From NCBI RefSeq assembly GCF_900585905.1, contig NZ_UTVH01000034.1, positions 1 through 64,000 on the forward strand: a DNA stretch of 64,000 nucleotides. The letters run 5' to 3'. The notes beneath the pieces are model-generated. The model did not search any database, was not told where the DNA came from, and saw only the letters and a program-made list of their open reading frames with translations. Within the stretch, counting starts at the first letter, position 1, and each line of letters opens with the position of its first letter. The stretch comes from Pseudomonas viridiflava. Lineage in GTDB: Bacteria; Pseudomonadota; Gammaproteobacteria; Pseudomonadales; Pseudomonadaceae. Positions 1-8,552 of the stretch are shown here, piece after piece. Both the position numbers and the translations under genes were made by a program.

Positions 1-159
1 GCCCACCTGTGGGGATGACCGGGGTGGAGATCCACCCTGCTCGCGATAGCGATATTCAGGCTTAGGATTATGTAACGCATGTCCCAGCGTCATCGCGGGC
101 AAGCGCGCTCCTACAGCCTTCAGCAGTCCCATTATTCAGCGCGACGCTGTGATCTCAAG
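1..159. repeat. 159-bp direct repeat, copy 1
   Basis: This stretch is repeated at 305-463 with four substitutions, all in the first 40 bases; the last 120 bases are identical. It starts at the window edge, so the unit may extend further upstream. It contains one REP element (91-115). No coding function is visible. Confidence 0.9.
91..115 (-). repeat. REP element
   Basis: Pseudomonas-type REP: on the minus strand it reads TGTAGGAGCGCGCTTGCCCG followed by CGATG. The same 25-mer occurs at 395-419 (same orientation) and at 242-266 (opposite orientation). Confidence 0.85.
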
Positions 160-241
160 TTCTCAATATCCTAGCTTCGCGCTCGACATGAAGGACTCGC
201 TATGTCGCTGACACGGCGCTGTCGCGAAGCGAGCCTGTAAC

Positions 242-266
242 TGTAGGAGCGCGCTTGCCCGCGATG
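242..266 (+). repeat. REP element
   Basis: Inverted copy of the REP at 91-115 and 395-419. The three elements alternate in orientation with spacers of about 126-128 bp, as in REP clusters mobilised in trans by RAYT transposases. No RAYT gene is in the window. Confidence 0.85.
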
Positions 267-304
267 GCGGTATTGCAGACGCTGAAGATTTTGCAGACCA
301 ATCC

Positions 305-463
305 GCCCACCTGTGGGAATGACCGGGGTGGCGACCCACCTTGCTCGCGATAGCGATATTCAGGCTTAGGATTATGTAACGCATGTCCCAGCGTCATCGC
401 GGGCAAGCGCGCTCCTACAGCCTTCAGCAGTCCCATTATTCAGCGCGACGCTGTGATCTCAAG
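305..463. repeat. 159-bp direct repeat, copy 2
   Basis: Second copy of the unit at 1-159 (offset 304). It contains a REP element at 395-419 in the same orientation as the one in copy 1. The CCCAC...GTGGG dyad at its left end could form a small hairpin. The 145 bp between the copies hold a third REP element in the opposite orientation. Confidence 0.9.
395..419 (-). repeat. REP element
   Basis: Identical to the REP at 91-115 and part of the duplicated 159-bp unit. The following 464-636 stretch has no convincing gene or structure. Confidence 0.85.
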
Positions 464-636
464 AACGCAGTCGAACGCGCGTTGCCCCGCCACAATGCCA
501 GAGCGAAGGTACCCCTGCGCATAGTGGTTTCCACACTTTGCCGTAACAAAAGGGGGAGCCTTCAGGGCGAAACCAGAACTCAAAAACGCTGCAAGTTCTG
601 TTGAAGCCACACGATCAAAGCATTCCGCCGTCAGGC

Positions 637-1080
637 TCACGCTTTACGCAATGTCTTCTGCCGCAAGATGTAAATCGTCACCCCCACCGCAATCACCACC
701 ATCGCGATGCACAACCAGACGATCTGCACCAGATAGCAGGACAAGGCGATGCTGAACCACAGCGACGCGATCGCCAGAACCTTGGCCTTGAGCGGCATGC
801 CGCGGCCTTCCAGGAAATCCTTGATCAGCGGACCAAAGCTCTTGTGGTTGACCAGCCAGTTATAAAACCGCGGCGAGCTGTGCGCGAAACAGACGGCGGC
901 GAGCAGCAGGAAGGGCGTGGTGGGCATGATCGGCAGAAAGATCCCGATCACCCCCAGCGCGACGCTCAGCCAGCCCACCCCCATAAGCCCGTAGCGCACG
1001 AAACGATTACGACTCGTGTGCGGTTGAACCACAGAGGCAGACTCAGTGGTGGCGAGGCTTGAGGATCGCCGGTTTTTCAT
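637..1080 (-). CDS. ybaN: YbaN-like inner membrane protein (DUF454)
   Basis: 147-residue small integral membrane protein of the DUF454/YbaN family, function unknown. After a polar N-terminus of about 30 residues come hydrophobic segments around residues 30-65 (VGWLSVALGVIGIFLP, then PTTPFLLLAAVCFA) and 100-140, with the family signature LPIMPTTPF. Its start overlaps the 3' end of the upstream yecA-like gene by 38 bp. A later GTG near codon 17 would remove most of the overlap and keep the whole conserved part, so the exact start is uncertain. Confidence 0.85.
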   Translation of the reverse strand: MKNRRSSSLATTESASVVQPHTSRNRFVRYGLMGVGWLSVALGVIGIFLPIMPTTPFLLLAAVCFAHSSPRFYNWLVNHKSFGPLIKDFLEGRGMPLKAKVLAIASLWFSIALSCYLVQIVWLCIAMVVIAVGVTIYILRQKTLRKA

Positions 1081-1630
1081 CCGGCGCCTGACACAGCAGA
1101 TACAGCGCAGTCAGCGCCTCGGGAATCTGCACGATCATGTCGTCCATCAGATTGGCGTCCTTGGCGATGTCCTCGAACTCCGGCTGCTCATCGAACAGGC
1201 CGGAACCGACCATGATCGGCAAGAGCATCTCGCTGACTTCTTCTTCGGCGCTTTCGAACCAGGCGCTTTCGCGCAGGAACACACCTTCCATGAAGCCGAT
1301 GCACCAGCCACGCAGGTCGGAATCGTCCGGCTCATCGCCCAGATCCAGATCGCAAGGCAGCTCGAATTCCTCATCAGACGCCAGCTGGCGGGCAATGTGT
1401 GCCTGCAGCTGAATCAGCGTACCTTCGATTTCCTGGCGCTGAGTGTCGTCCGTGTAATGCGGCTCTTCGGCGAACAGGGCGTCGATCCACTCACGCTCCG
1501 GCACGCTTTCGGCGCAGATGGAAAGGGCGGTCAGGTAGCCATGAGCGGCCACGTAGTCCAGTGCCTCGTCATGCAGTTCATCTGCATCGAGGAAGACTTG
1601 CAGGCGGGATAATTGCTCGGCGAGGGACAT
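1043..1630 (-). CDS. UPF0149 / YecA-family protein
   Basis: 195 residues, strongly acidic, matching the UPF0149 (YgfB/YecA) family in length and in the central motif around residues 105-120 (LRGWCIGFMEGVF). Several family members end in a SEC-C zinc motif, which is absent here; the tail ends in KPRHH. Function is not established. It is divergent from recQ, with about 186 bp between the starts, and is probably co-transcribed with the DUF454 gene it overlaps. Confidence 0.85.
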   Translation of the reverse strand: MSLAEQLSRLQVFLDADELHDEALDYVAAHGYLTALSICAESVPEREWIDALFAEEPHYTDDTQRQEIEGTLIQLQAHIARQLASDEEFELPCDLDLGDEPDDSDLRGWCIGFMEGVFLRESAWFESAEEEVSEMLLPIMVGSGLFDEQPEFEDIAKDANLMDDMIVQIPEALTALYLLCQAPDEKPAILKPRHH

Positions 1631-1816
1631 TGACAGGCTACCTTGGAAATAAACGATGCTGAATTCTAGGCCCTGCGAGCCTCTGGCGCCAGCATGGACT
1701 TGGGCTAAAGCGCTGCGGCTTAATTTCGACCGCTTATATCCCGGCGCCCTTTGCCTCTGAGTCGTCGGGTATACTGCGCCGCTTTAGCAGTGCAGCAGGA
1801 CAATCTGGGGTTTTCT

Positions 1817-3946
1817 ATGCTCGAACAGGCACAACGCGTACTCAAAGACATCTTCGGCTACGACAGCTTCCGTGGTCGCCAGGGTGCCATTATTGAGCGT
1901 GTGGCCAACGGCGGTGATGCGCTGGTTCTGATGCCTACCGGTGGCGGCAAGTCGTTGTGTTTCCAGGTTCCTGGGCTGCTGCGCGACGGTTTGTGCGTGG
2001 TCGTGTCGCCGTTGATCGCGCTGATGGACGATCAGGTTGCCACCCTGGACGAGCTGGGCGTATCGGCGGCGGCGCTGAACTCGACGCTCAACGCCGAACA
2101 GCAGCGCGAGCTGGCCAATCGCATCCGTCAGGGCGAGATCAAGATGCTTTACCTGGCCCCTGAGCGGCTGGTTCAGCCACGCATGCTGGCGTTTCTGCAA
2201 ACCCTGAAGATCGCCCTGTTCGCCATCGATGAAGCCCACTGCGTTTCCCAGTGGGGCCACGATTTCCGGCCTGAATACCTGCAACTGGGGCAGCTGGCGG
2301 AACTGTTTCCGGACGTGCCGCGCATTGCACTGACCGCCACCGCCGACAAACGCACCCGCGAAGAAATCGTCACGCGCCTGCATTTGCAGAACGCTGAGCG
2401 CTTCCTGTCCAGTTTCGACCGCCCCAACATCTTTTACCGCATCGTGCCCAAGGAACAGCCACGCAAGCAGCTGCTGGCGTTTCTGTCGGAGCGGCGCAGC
2501 GATGCCGGGATTGTCTATTGCCTGTCACGCAAGAAAGTCGACGATGTCGCGGCCTTTCTTTGCGACAACGGCTACCCGGCGCTGCCTTACCATGCCGGTC
2601 TGCCTTCGGAGACGCGCGCCGCCAATCAGAAGCGCTTCCTTAATGAGGAAGGCCTGATCATGGTCGCCACCATCGCGTTCGGCATGGGCATCGACAAGCC
2701 CAACGTGCGTTTCGTCGCGCACATGGACCTGCCCAAATCCCTGGAAGCCTATTACCAGGAAACTGGTCGTGCCGGACGCGACGGCCTGCCCGCAGATGCC
2801 TGGATGGCTTACGGCCTGCAAGATGTGCTGATGCTCAAGCAGATGCTGCAGAATTCCGAAGGCGATGAGCGGCACAAACGTCTTGAACATCACAAGCTGG
2901 ATGCGATGCTGGCCCTGTGCGAGGAAACCCGCTGCCGTCGTCAGACGCTGCTGGCGTATTTTGATGAAGACATGCCCAAGCCCTGTGGCCATTGCGATAA
3001 CTGCGTCGATGGTGTGCAAACCTGGGACGCCACCGAACCGGCGCGTCAGGCCCTGTCAGCGATCTACCGCACCGGTCAGCGTTACGGTGTCGGCCACTTG
3101 GTAGACGTGTTGCTGGGCAAATCCAATGACAAGGTACAGAGCTTCGGCCACCAGCACCTCTCAGTGTTTGGTGTTGGCAAGGCGCGTTCGGAAGGCGAGT
3201 GGCGGTCGCTGTTCCGCCAACTAGTGGCGCGCGGGCTGGCCGATATCGACCTGGAAGGGTACGGCGGCTTGCGCCTGAGTGACACCTGCCGCCCGCTGCT
3301 GCGCGGCGAAGTGACCCTGGAACTGCGCCGCGACCTGAAACCGCAGACCACCGCCAAAAGCGGCTCCGGCAGCCCGGCCAGCCAGCTGGTGCGCGGCGAA
3401 GAGCGCGAACAGTGGGAAGCGTTGCGCGCGCTGCGGCGCAAGCTGGCGGAAGAACACGGCGTGCCGCCTTACGTCATATTCCCGGATTCGACCTTGCTGG
3501 AAATGCTGCGCAGCACGCCCGCGACCATGGCCGACATGGGCCGGGTCAGCGGTGTCGGCGCGCGCAAGCTGGAGCGTTACGGCGAGGCCTTCCTTGAGGT
3601 GCTGAGCGGCAATGCCGAAGCGCCCAAAGTGGTCGCCGACGTGCGGCATGAGCTCATCAGCCTGGCCCGTGCCGGCATGACCCCGGTGCAGATTGCCGGT
3701 CAGTTGCAGTGTTCGGAGAAAAACGTCTACACGATGCTGGCCGAGGCCGTCGGTCGTCAGCAGCTGTCCCTGGAGCAGGCGCTGGACCTGCCGGAAGACC
3801 TGCTGGGTGAAATTCAGGACGCGTTCCTTGATGGCGAAGGCGAGTTGCCGCCGGTGGCGGCGATCGCCGAGCTGTTCACCGGGCGCGTGCCGGAAGGTGT
3901 TCTGTATTGCGTGCGCGCCGCGTTGCAGGCTGAATTCCAGGTCTGA
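1817..3946 (+). CDS. recQ: ATP-dependent DNA helicase RecQ
   Basis: 709-residue 3'-5' DNA helicase for recombination and repair of stalled forks. Walker A (TGGGKS) is at residues 41-46 and the DEAH box at about 138-141. The RecQ zinc-binding domain (CRRQ...CGHCDNC) follows the helicase core, then the winged helix and an HRDC domain in the last third, as in full-length RecQ. The reading frame is open from 1751, but the ATG at 1817 gives the usual N-terminus ([19 protein letters not shown]) and family length. A TATACT box lies at 1770-1775 without a matching -35. The gene stands alone, followed by marR. Confidence 0.97.
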   Translation: MLEQAQRVLKDIFGYDSFRGRQGAIIERVANGGDALVLMPTGGGKSLCFQVPGLLRDGLCVVVSPLIALMDDQVATLDELGVSAAALNSTLNAEQQRELANRIRQGEIKMLYLAPERLVQPRMLAFLQTLKIALFAIDEAHCVSQWGHDFRPEYLQLGQLAELFPDVPRIALTATADKRTREEIVTRLHLQNAERFLSSFDRPNIFYRIVPKEQPRKQLLAFLSERRSDAGIVYCLSRKKVDDVAAFLCDNGYPALPYHAGLPSETRAANQKRFLNEEGLIMVATIAFGMGIDKPNVRFVAHMDLPKSLEAYYQETGRAGRDGLPADAWMAYGLQDVLMLKQMLQNSEGDERHKRLEHHKLDAMLALCEETRCRRQTLLAYFDEDMPKPCGHCDNCVDGVQTWDATEPARQALSAIYRTGQRYGVGHLVDVLLGKSNDKVQSFGHQHLSVFGVGKARSEGEWRSLFRQLVARGLADIDLEGYGGLRLSDTCRPLLRGEVTLELRRDLKPQTTAKSGSGSPASQLVRGEEREQWEALRALRRKLAEEHGVPPYVIFPDSTLLEMLRSTPATMADMGRVSGVGARKLERYGEAFLEVLSGNAEAPKVVADVRHELISLARAGMTPVQIAGQLQCSEKNVYTMLAEAVGRQQLSLEQALDLPEDLLGEIQDAFLDGEGELPPVAAIAELFTGRVPEGVLYCVRAALQAEFQV

Positions 3947-4033
3947 TGACACTCGCAAGTGCTGTGCACGCAACCCCTGACCCGGCAACTGGGAGGCGCA
4001 GGCTTGCTTGCACCTCGGGTCCATGCTTAGCTG

Positions 4034-4046
4034 ACTAATAATTAGT
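4034..4046. promoter_or_regulatory. Candidate MarR operator
   Basis: Perfect AT-rich dyad ACTAAT-A-ATTAGT ending 18 bp before the marR start codon. MarR/SlyA proteins bind short AT-rich palindromes of this kind and often repress their own gene. Seen: the palindrome. Inferred: the binding. Confidence 0.5.
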
Positions 4047-4064
4047 TCGGATTGCGAGTGCTCT

Positions 4065-4499
4065 ATGCCAATGACGGATGAACATCGCTTCGGCATGCAG
4101 TTGGCGCACATGTCCCGCGGCTGGCGCGCCGAGCTGGACCGGCGGCTGGCCGAGCTGGGTCTTTCCCAGGCGCGCTGGCTGGTGTTGCTGCACCTGGCAC
4201 GCTACGAAACCCCGCCGACCCAACGTGAGCTGGCGCAGAGCGTCGGCGTTGAAGGGCCGACACTGGCTCGCCTGCTCGACAGCCTGGAAGGTCAGGGCCT
4301 GGTGCAGCGTCATGCTGTGCTTGAGGATCGGCGGGCAAAGAAAATTGTTCTCTGCGACACCGCGCTCCCCCTTATTCAGCAGATTGAAGCCATCGCCACG
4401 GCACTGCGCGTCGAGCTGTTTGCCGGTATTGATGAAGAAGAGCTGCGGGTGTGCATGCGGGTTCATACGCGAATCCTGGCGAACCTCGAAAGATCCTGA
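4065..4499 (+). CDS. MarR/SlyA-family transcriptional regulator
   Basis: 144-residue winged-helix regulator. The recognition region TQRELAQSVGVEGPTLARLL (about residues 55-75) is followed by the wing (RHAVLEDRRAKKIVL), typical of SlyA-like MarR proteins, with dimerisation helices at both ends. A second in-frame ATG lies at 4071. The palindrome just upstream suggests autoregulation. The ligand is unknown. The FimV-like gene begins 96 bp downstream on the same strand. Confidence 0.9.
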   Translation: MPMTDEHRFGMQLAHMSRGWRAELDRRLAELGLSQARWLVLLHLARYETPPTQRELAQSVGVEGPTLARLLDSLEGQGLVQRHAVLEDRRAKKIVLCDTALPLIQQIEAIATALRVELFAGIDEEELRVCMRVHTRILANLERS

Positions 4500-4595
4500 A
4501 GCAGATCCGCTTCTTCTCGCTCATACTTGCAGCCAGGTCCACGCCAATATTTTGATCAGGCACGCAAGCCTGCTCCGGTTTCCATAAGGGTTCGT

Positions 4596-6794
4596 ATGCG
4601 CAACAGCTCTCAGGCGGCTTCACCATCGGGATGTGTCGGCAAGGCGCCTGTGCGCGGTGCATTGCTGGGCGCTGTTGCCTGGGCATCTTTACTCTATTCA
4701 GGCTGGGCGGCGGCGCTGGGAATGGGGGAGATCACCCTGCATTCGGCGCTCAATCAACCGCTCAACGCCGAGATCGAACTGGTTGAAACCGGCGCCCTGA
4801 ATGCCGAAGACGTGGTGGCGCGTCTGGCTCCGGCCGAAGACTTCGCCCGCGCCGGGGTGGAGCGCGTTTTCTTCTTCAACGATTTGCGCTTTACCCCGGT
4901 TATTCGCGGCAATCGCGGCGTGATCAAGGTGACTTCAAGCAAACCGGTCACCGAACCCTATCTGCAGTTTCTGGTGCAGGTGCTGCGTCCAGGCGGCGAT
5001 ATGCTGCACGAATACACCTTGCTGCTGGACCCGGCCACGTCAGATGCCGGTCGCGCGGCAACCCGTGGAGTCGCCAGCCGCGCTGCGGCAGCCCAGGCCG
5101 CCGAACCTTCGCGAATGCCCGTGGCACCTCCGCCAGCGGTGCAGGTCAAACACTACGAAGTGGTGGGGGGTGACACCCTCAACGCCATTGCCCGACGCAT
5201 GCAGGGCAGCGGGTCCGGCGCATCGGCCAGTCAGTTGACGGAGGGCATCAAGATCCTCAATCCCCAGGCATTTCCCAATGGCGAGAACACCGCGCTGAAG
5301 GTCGGTCAGAGCCTGCTGTTGCCCGACGCGGCGACGTTGACCGGCAGCAATACGGCACCACCGTCGAACCCCACGACGCCTGCACAGCCTTCCAGCGAGG
5401 CGCAACGCGGGGCCGAACAATTGGCGGCTGCCGCTATCGAGAATCAGGTATTGAGCAAATCGGTGGAGGACCTGCGCAACCAGCTGCTGGGGTTGCAGCA
5501 GTCTATCGACGCCAAAGACAAGCAGGTGACGGGCCTGCAGGCTCAGCTGGCCGCACAGCAGACCCAGCCAGTCGAGCCCGGCGCAATAGAAGCGTCAGCG
5601 CCGGTTGCCGCCGCTGCGCCTGATGTTGCCCCGGTAGCGCCGGAGGTTGTCAGCCCCGCCGCGCCGGATGAATCGCCGTTCTCGCCCTTGTTGTTGGGGG
5701 CTGTGGTCATCCTGCTTTTGCTGGTACTGGCATGGTCGGTGCAGCGCAATCGCCGCAAGCAGGCACATGCTCAAACAGTGAGCGCCGATACGGCATTGAT
5801 CAAACCTGCTCGCGGCCAGGGCACTGCCGCCGCCGAGCAGGCGCCAGTGGTCGCTGCACCGGTTGTGGCAGCGCCGGTACCGGCACCCGCCGCGACATCA
5901 CGTCCTGCCGCGCCACGTCCGGCGGCGGGCAGCAATGACGCGCTGGACGGGGTCAGCATTTATGTGGCGTACGGCCGATTCGGCGAAGCGTTGGGCATTC
6001 TGCGCGAGGCACTGGTCCGCCAGCCCGAGCGCATCGACATCCGCATCCGTATCCTGGAGCTGCTGGCCGAGCAGGGTGATGCTGCCGGATTTGTGCAGGA
6101 ACAGCCGAGCGCGCGCGAGCACGGTATCGATGCGCAGCAGGTCGAAGAAATTCGTAGCCGCTATCCGCAGTTGCAGCGGGCCGAATCGCAGCACGCTGCC
6201 AGCGCCGCAGCCACTCCCTCGGCCGCTGCAACAGCAGCGTTGGCGATGCCCATGAGCGCAATGGCAAGCTCAGAGACGCTGGCCTCCACCGAGCCTGGAC
6301 AACTGGATGAAAGCGCTGCAGCTTCACTCAACCCCGAGCCGGCTGACGAATTCCAGTTGAACCTCGACGATCTGTCCATGGACGCTGACTGGGACCTGGT
6401 CGACCCGTTTGAAAAGCCGCAGGTTGTCCGCGCAGCACCGCCCGTGGTGGCCGCGAAGGCGGAGGACGCCGGGTTTGCTTCCAACCTGACCGAACTGCCT
6501 GGCGTGGAGGAAATTGCCGATGAACGCTACCTCAGCGATTTCCCGGAAGAGCAGATGATTGTGGAGTCCAACAAGGATGCACTGGATGATGCCTTCCTCG
6601 ACGGCTTCATGGATGACGCGGGTGAGTTCGATCTGCTGGACCTCGACGAAGAGCCCTTGAGCAAGATCAATCAGGCGCAGGTGCTGATTGATGACGGTGA
6701 TGTCGACGCTGCGCGAGCGCTGCTGCTGGAAGTGATCGAAGAAGCCGATGAGGAACATCAACAGACGGCGCGGGACCTGCTCAGCCGGTTGTAA
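4596..6794 (+). CDS. FimV/HubP-family peptidoglycan-binding protein (paralog 1)
   Basis: 732-residue FimV-like protein. A hydrophobic signal region (residues about 22-42) precedes the conserved N-terminal domain beginning GMGEITLHSALNQPLNAEI; a LysM-like segment lies near residue 185 (YEVVGGDTLNAIARRM), then a coiled coil, one membrane segment (FSPLLLGAVVILLLLVLAW), a Pro/Ala-rich linker, a TPR-like region (VYVAYGRFGEAL type) and the acidic C-terminal FimV motif. ATG 4596 has AAGGG 7 nt upstream and is preferred over 4527. FimV proteins organise the cell pole and type IV pili. A larger FimV (48329-51208) lies in the usual truA context, so this one is the accessory paralog. Confidence 0.88.
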   Translation: MRNSSQAASPSGCVGKAPVRGALLGAVAWASLLYSGWAAALGMGEITLHSALNQPLNAEIELVETGALNAEDVVARLAPAEDFARAGVERVFFFNDLRFTPVIRGNRGVIKVTSSKPVTEPYLQFLVQVLRPGGDMLHEYTLLLDPATSDAGRAATRGVASRAAAAQAAEPSRMPVAPPPAVQVKHYEVVGGDTLNAIARRMQGSGSGASASQLTEGIKILNPQAFPNGENTALKVGQSLLLPDAATLTGSNTAPPSNPTTPAQPSSEAQRGAEQLAAAAIENQVLSKSVEDLRNQLLGLQQSIDAKDKQVTGLQAQLAAQQTQPVEPGAIEASAPVAAAAPDVAPVAPEVVSPAAPDESPFSPLLLGAVVILLLLVLAWSVQRNRRKQAHAQTVSADTALIKPARGQGTAAAEQAPVVAAPVVAAPVPAPAATSRPAAPRPAAGSNDALDGVSIYVAYGRFGEALGILREALVRQPERIDIRIRILELLAEQGDAAGFVQEQPSAREHGIDAQQVEEIRSRYPQLQRAESQHAASAAATPSAAATAALAMPMSAMASSETLASTEPGQLDESAAASLNPEPADEFQLNLDDLSMDADWDLVDPFEKPQVVRAAPPVVAAKAEDAGFASNLTELPGVEEIADERYLSDFPEEQMIVESNKDALDDAFLDGFMDDAGEFDLLDLDEEPLSKINQAQVLIDDGDVDAARALLLEVIEEADEEHQQTARDLLSRL

Positions 6795-6830
6795 CATCAC
6801 GTTGTTTCTGATCGAGAGAGGCGAGGCGTC

Positions 6831-7130
6831 ATGTCCACCACCAAACCGGAAGTGACCATTATCTATTGCACTCAGTGCCAATGGTTACTGCGTGCGGCAT
6901 GGCTGGCGCAGGAGCTGTTGAGTACATTCAGCGACGATTTGGGCAAGGTTTCTCTGCAGCCCGGTACGGGCGGGGTGTTCATCATCAATTGTGATGGCGT
7001 GCAGGTCTGGGAGCGCAAGGCGGACGGTGGCTTCCCCGAGGCGAAAATTCTCAAGCAGCGGATCAGGGACCAGATCGATCCGCAACGCAACCTGGGGCAT
7101 AACGATACTGCGGCGTCTGATCCTCGCTGA
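6831..7130 (+). CDS. SelT/SelW/SelH-family (Rdx) protein
   Basis: 99-residue thioredoxin-like protein of the SelW family. The redox motif is at the N-terminus, IIYCTQCQW (CxxC; selenoproteins of the family have CxxU), followed by the conserved GxGGVFxI and the FPEAKxLKQRIRD segment. Such proteins are thought to act in thiol redox chemistry, but no bacterial substrate is known. It follows fimV-like by 36 bp, probably in the same transcript. Confidence 0.9.
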   Translation: MSTTKPEVTIIYCTQCQWLLRAAWLAQELLSTFSDDLGKVSLQPGTGGVFIINCDGVQVWERKADGGFPEAKILKQRIRDQIDPQRNLGHNDTAASDPR

Positions 7131-7250
7131 CTGGCGATGAAGCAGCTTACATCGCGAGCCGGGGGACGTTGTCACCGCACTGCCACGCAGCGGTCATATT
7201 GATTTCACTGCCATGGTGCACGCTCTTGCAAACTCTGCAGGAGCTTGCCC

Positions 7251-8093
7251 ATGACCAGTGCCCAGATTGCCAACCCCGGCCGTAAGCAACGCGTTCGCAC
7301 CCTGTGGATCTCTGACGTGCACCTTGGGACTCGCGACTGTCAGGCAGAGCATTTGTCCCGCTTCCTCAAGGGCTATCACACCGACAGAATTTATCTGGTC
7401 GGCGACATTATCGATGGCTGGAAGCTTCGGGGCGGCATGTACTGGCCGCAGGCCCACACCAACGTCATCCGCCGCCTGCTGACCATGAGCAAGCGTGGCA
7501 CCGAAGTCATTTATGTCACCGGCAACCACGACGAGTTCCTGCGCCGCTACTCCAAGCTGATTCTGGGCAACATTCAACTGGTGGACGAGGCCGAGCATGT
7601 CACCGCTGATGGCCGCCGTCTGCTGGTCATCCATGGCGACCAGTTCGACGTCATCACCCGCTACCATCGCTGGCTGGCCTTCCTCGGCGACTCGGCCTAC
7701 GAATTCACCCTGACCCTCAATCGCTGGCTGAATCACTGGCGCGCAAAGTACGGTTACGGCTACTGGTCGTTGTCGGCCTACCTCAAGCACAAGGTGAAAA
7801 CCGCAGTGAGTTTCATCAGCGACTTTGAGGAAGCCATTGCCCATGAATGCGTCAAGCGTGGCCTGGACGGCGTGGTCTGCGGGCACATTCACCACGCTGA
7901 AATGCGCACCGTAGGGGGCGTTGAATACCTCAACTGTGGCGACTGGGTGGAGTCGTGCAGTGCCCTGATCGAACATCTCGACGGCACCATCGAGCTTTAT
8001 CGTTTGGCCGATGCGCATTTACCTGCCACCCCCGCGCAGCTACAAACGACGGAAACCGTCAGCTGTCGTGGGACGGGCTTTAGCCGGGAATAG
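7251..8093 (+). CDS. LpxH-like metallophosphoesterase
   Basis: 280 residues. Calcineurin-like metal-binding motifs are clear: SDVHLG near residue 22, GDIIDGW, GNHDEF, and a C-terminal GHIHHAE. This subfamily is usually annotated as UDP-2,3-diacylglucosamine diphosphatase-like (lipid A pathway); whether it has that activity is not shown. ATG 7251 is preferred over TTG 7245 because AGGAG (7239-7243) is 7 nt upstream. The last residues (CRGTGFSRE) are translated from a REP-like sequence that supplies the stop codon. Confidence 0.88.
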   Translation: MTSAQIANPGRKQRVRTLWISDVHLGTRDCQAEHLSRFLKGYHTDRIYLVGDIIDGWKLRGGMYWPQAHTNVIRRLLTMSKRGTEVIYVTGNHDEFLRRYSKLILGNIQLVDEAEHVTADGRRLLVIHGDQFDVITRYHRWLAFLGDSAYEFTLTLNRWLNHWRAKYGYGYWSLSAYLKHKVKTAVSFISDFEEAIAHECVKRGLDGVVCGHIHHAEMRTVGGVEYLNCGDWVESCSALIEHLDGTIELYRLADAHLPATPAQLQTTETVSCRGTGFSRE

Positions 8094-8140
8094 GCCAGCA
8101 GGTGCTAATGATAGGGCGCGTACCTGACGCCTTCCCGGCT
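8066..8140. repeat. REP-like inverted pair at the 3' end of the phosphoesterase gene
   Basis: GTGGGACGGGCTTTAGCCGG (8069 on) resembles a Pseudomonas REP and overlaps the end of the coding sequence. AGCCGGGAA at 8082-8090 is repeated inverted as TTCCCGGCT at 8132-8140, so the transcript can form a large hairpin that may also act as the 3' boundary of this gene. Confidence 0.6.
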
Positions 8141-8160
8141 GGTCTCAGGGTTCAGCGCCC

Positions 8161-8472
8161 TCAGAACGGCACCTTGCCCAGGATCATGTCGCGGTACATG
8201 ACGAAGTCGCCCAGCAGGCTGTAGAAAGGATGCTGAAACGTGGCGGGGCGGTTTTTTTCGAAGAAGAAGTGCCCAACCCAGGCGAACCCGTAACCCGCCA
8301 ACGGCACCAGCCACAGCAGGCCCCAATTCGAGCTGCCAACCGCGAAAGCGAGCAGAAATATCACCAGGCTGGTGCCGACAAAGTGCAGACGTCGACAGCG
8401 GCTGTTCTGGTGCTCCTGCAAGTACCAGGGGTAGAAGTCGGCGAAACGGGTAAACGATTTGGCGGTGTCCAT
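8161..8472 (-). CDS. Mpo1-like / DUF962 membrane protein
   Basis: 103-residue membrane protein of the DUF962 (Mpo1/YGL010w-like) family. Conserved N-terminal FYPWYLQEHQN and histidines in RRLHFVGT, GHFFFEKNRPATFQHP, and a final MYRDM match the family; yeast Mpo1 is an Fe(II) dioxygenase acting on 2-hydroxy fatty acids. Two hydrophobic segments lie at about 29-65. The physiological substrate in bacteria is not known. Confidence 0.88.
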   Translation of the reverse strand: MDTAKSFTRFADFYPWYLQEHQNSRCRRLHFVGTSLVIFLLAFAVGSSNWGLLWLVPLAGYGFAWVGHFFFEKNRPATFQHPFYSLLGDFVMYRDMILGKVPF

Positions 8473-8552
8473 GGCTGGATGTCCTGAACGCTGAGCGTCA
8501 CAGCCCTGCCAATACAGGGCGGCCGTTCAGCTGCCATTAAACGCCTCTTCGC

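Noticed and set aside
1..463. CRISPR array
   Set aside because: The repeats are two 159-bp copies with REP elements, not regular short repeats with unique spacers, and there are no cas genes.
1751..1816. 22-residue N-terminal extension of RecQ
   Set aside because: It would contain the TATACT promoter-like box and is not seen in RecQ proteins; the ATG at 1817 fits the family.
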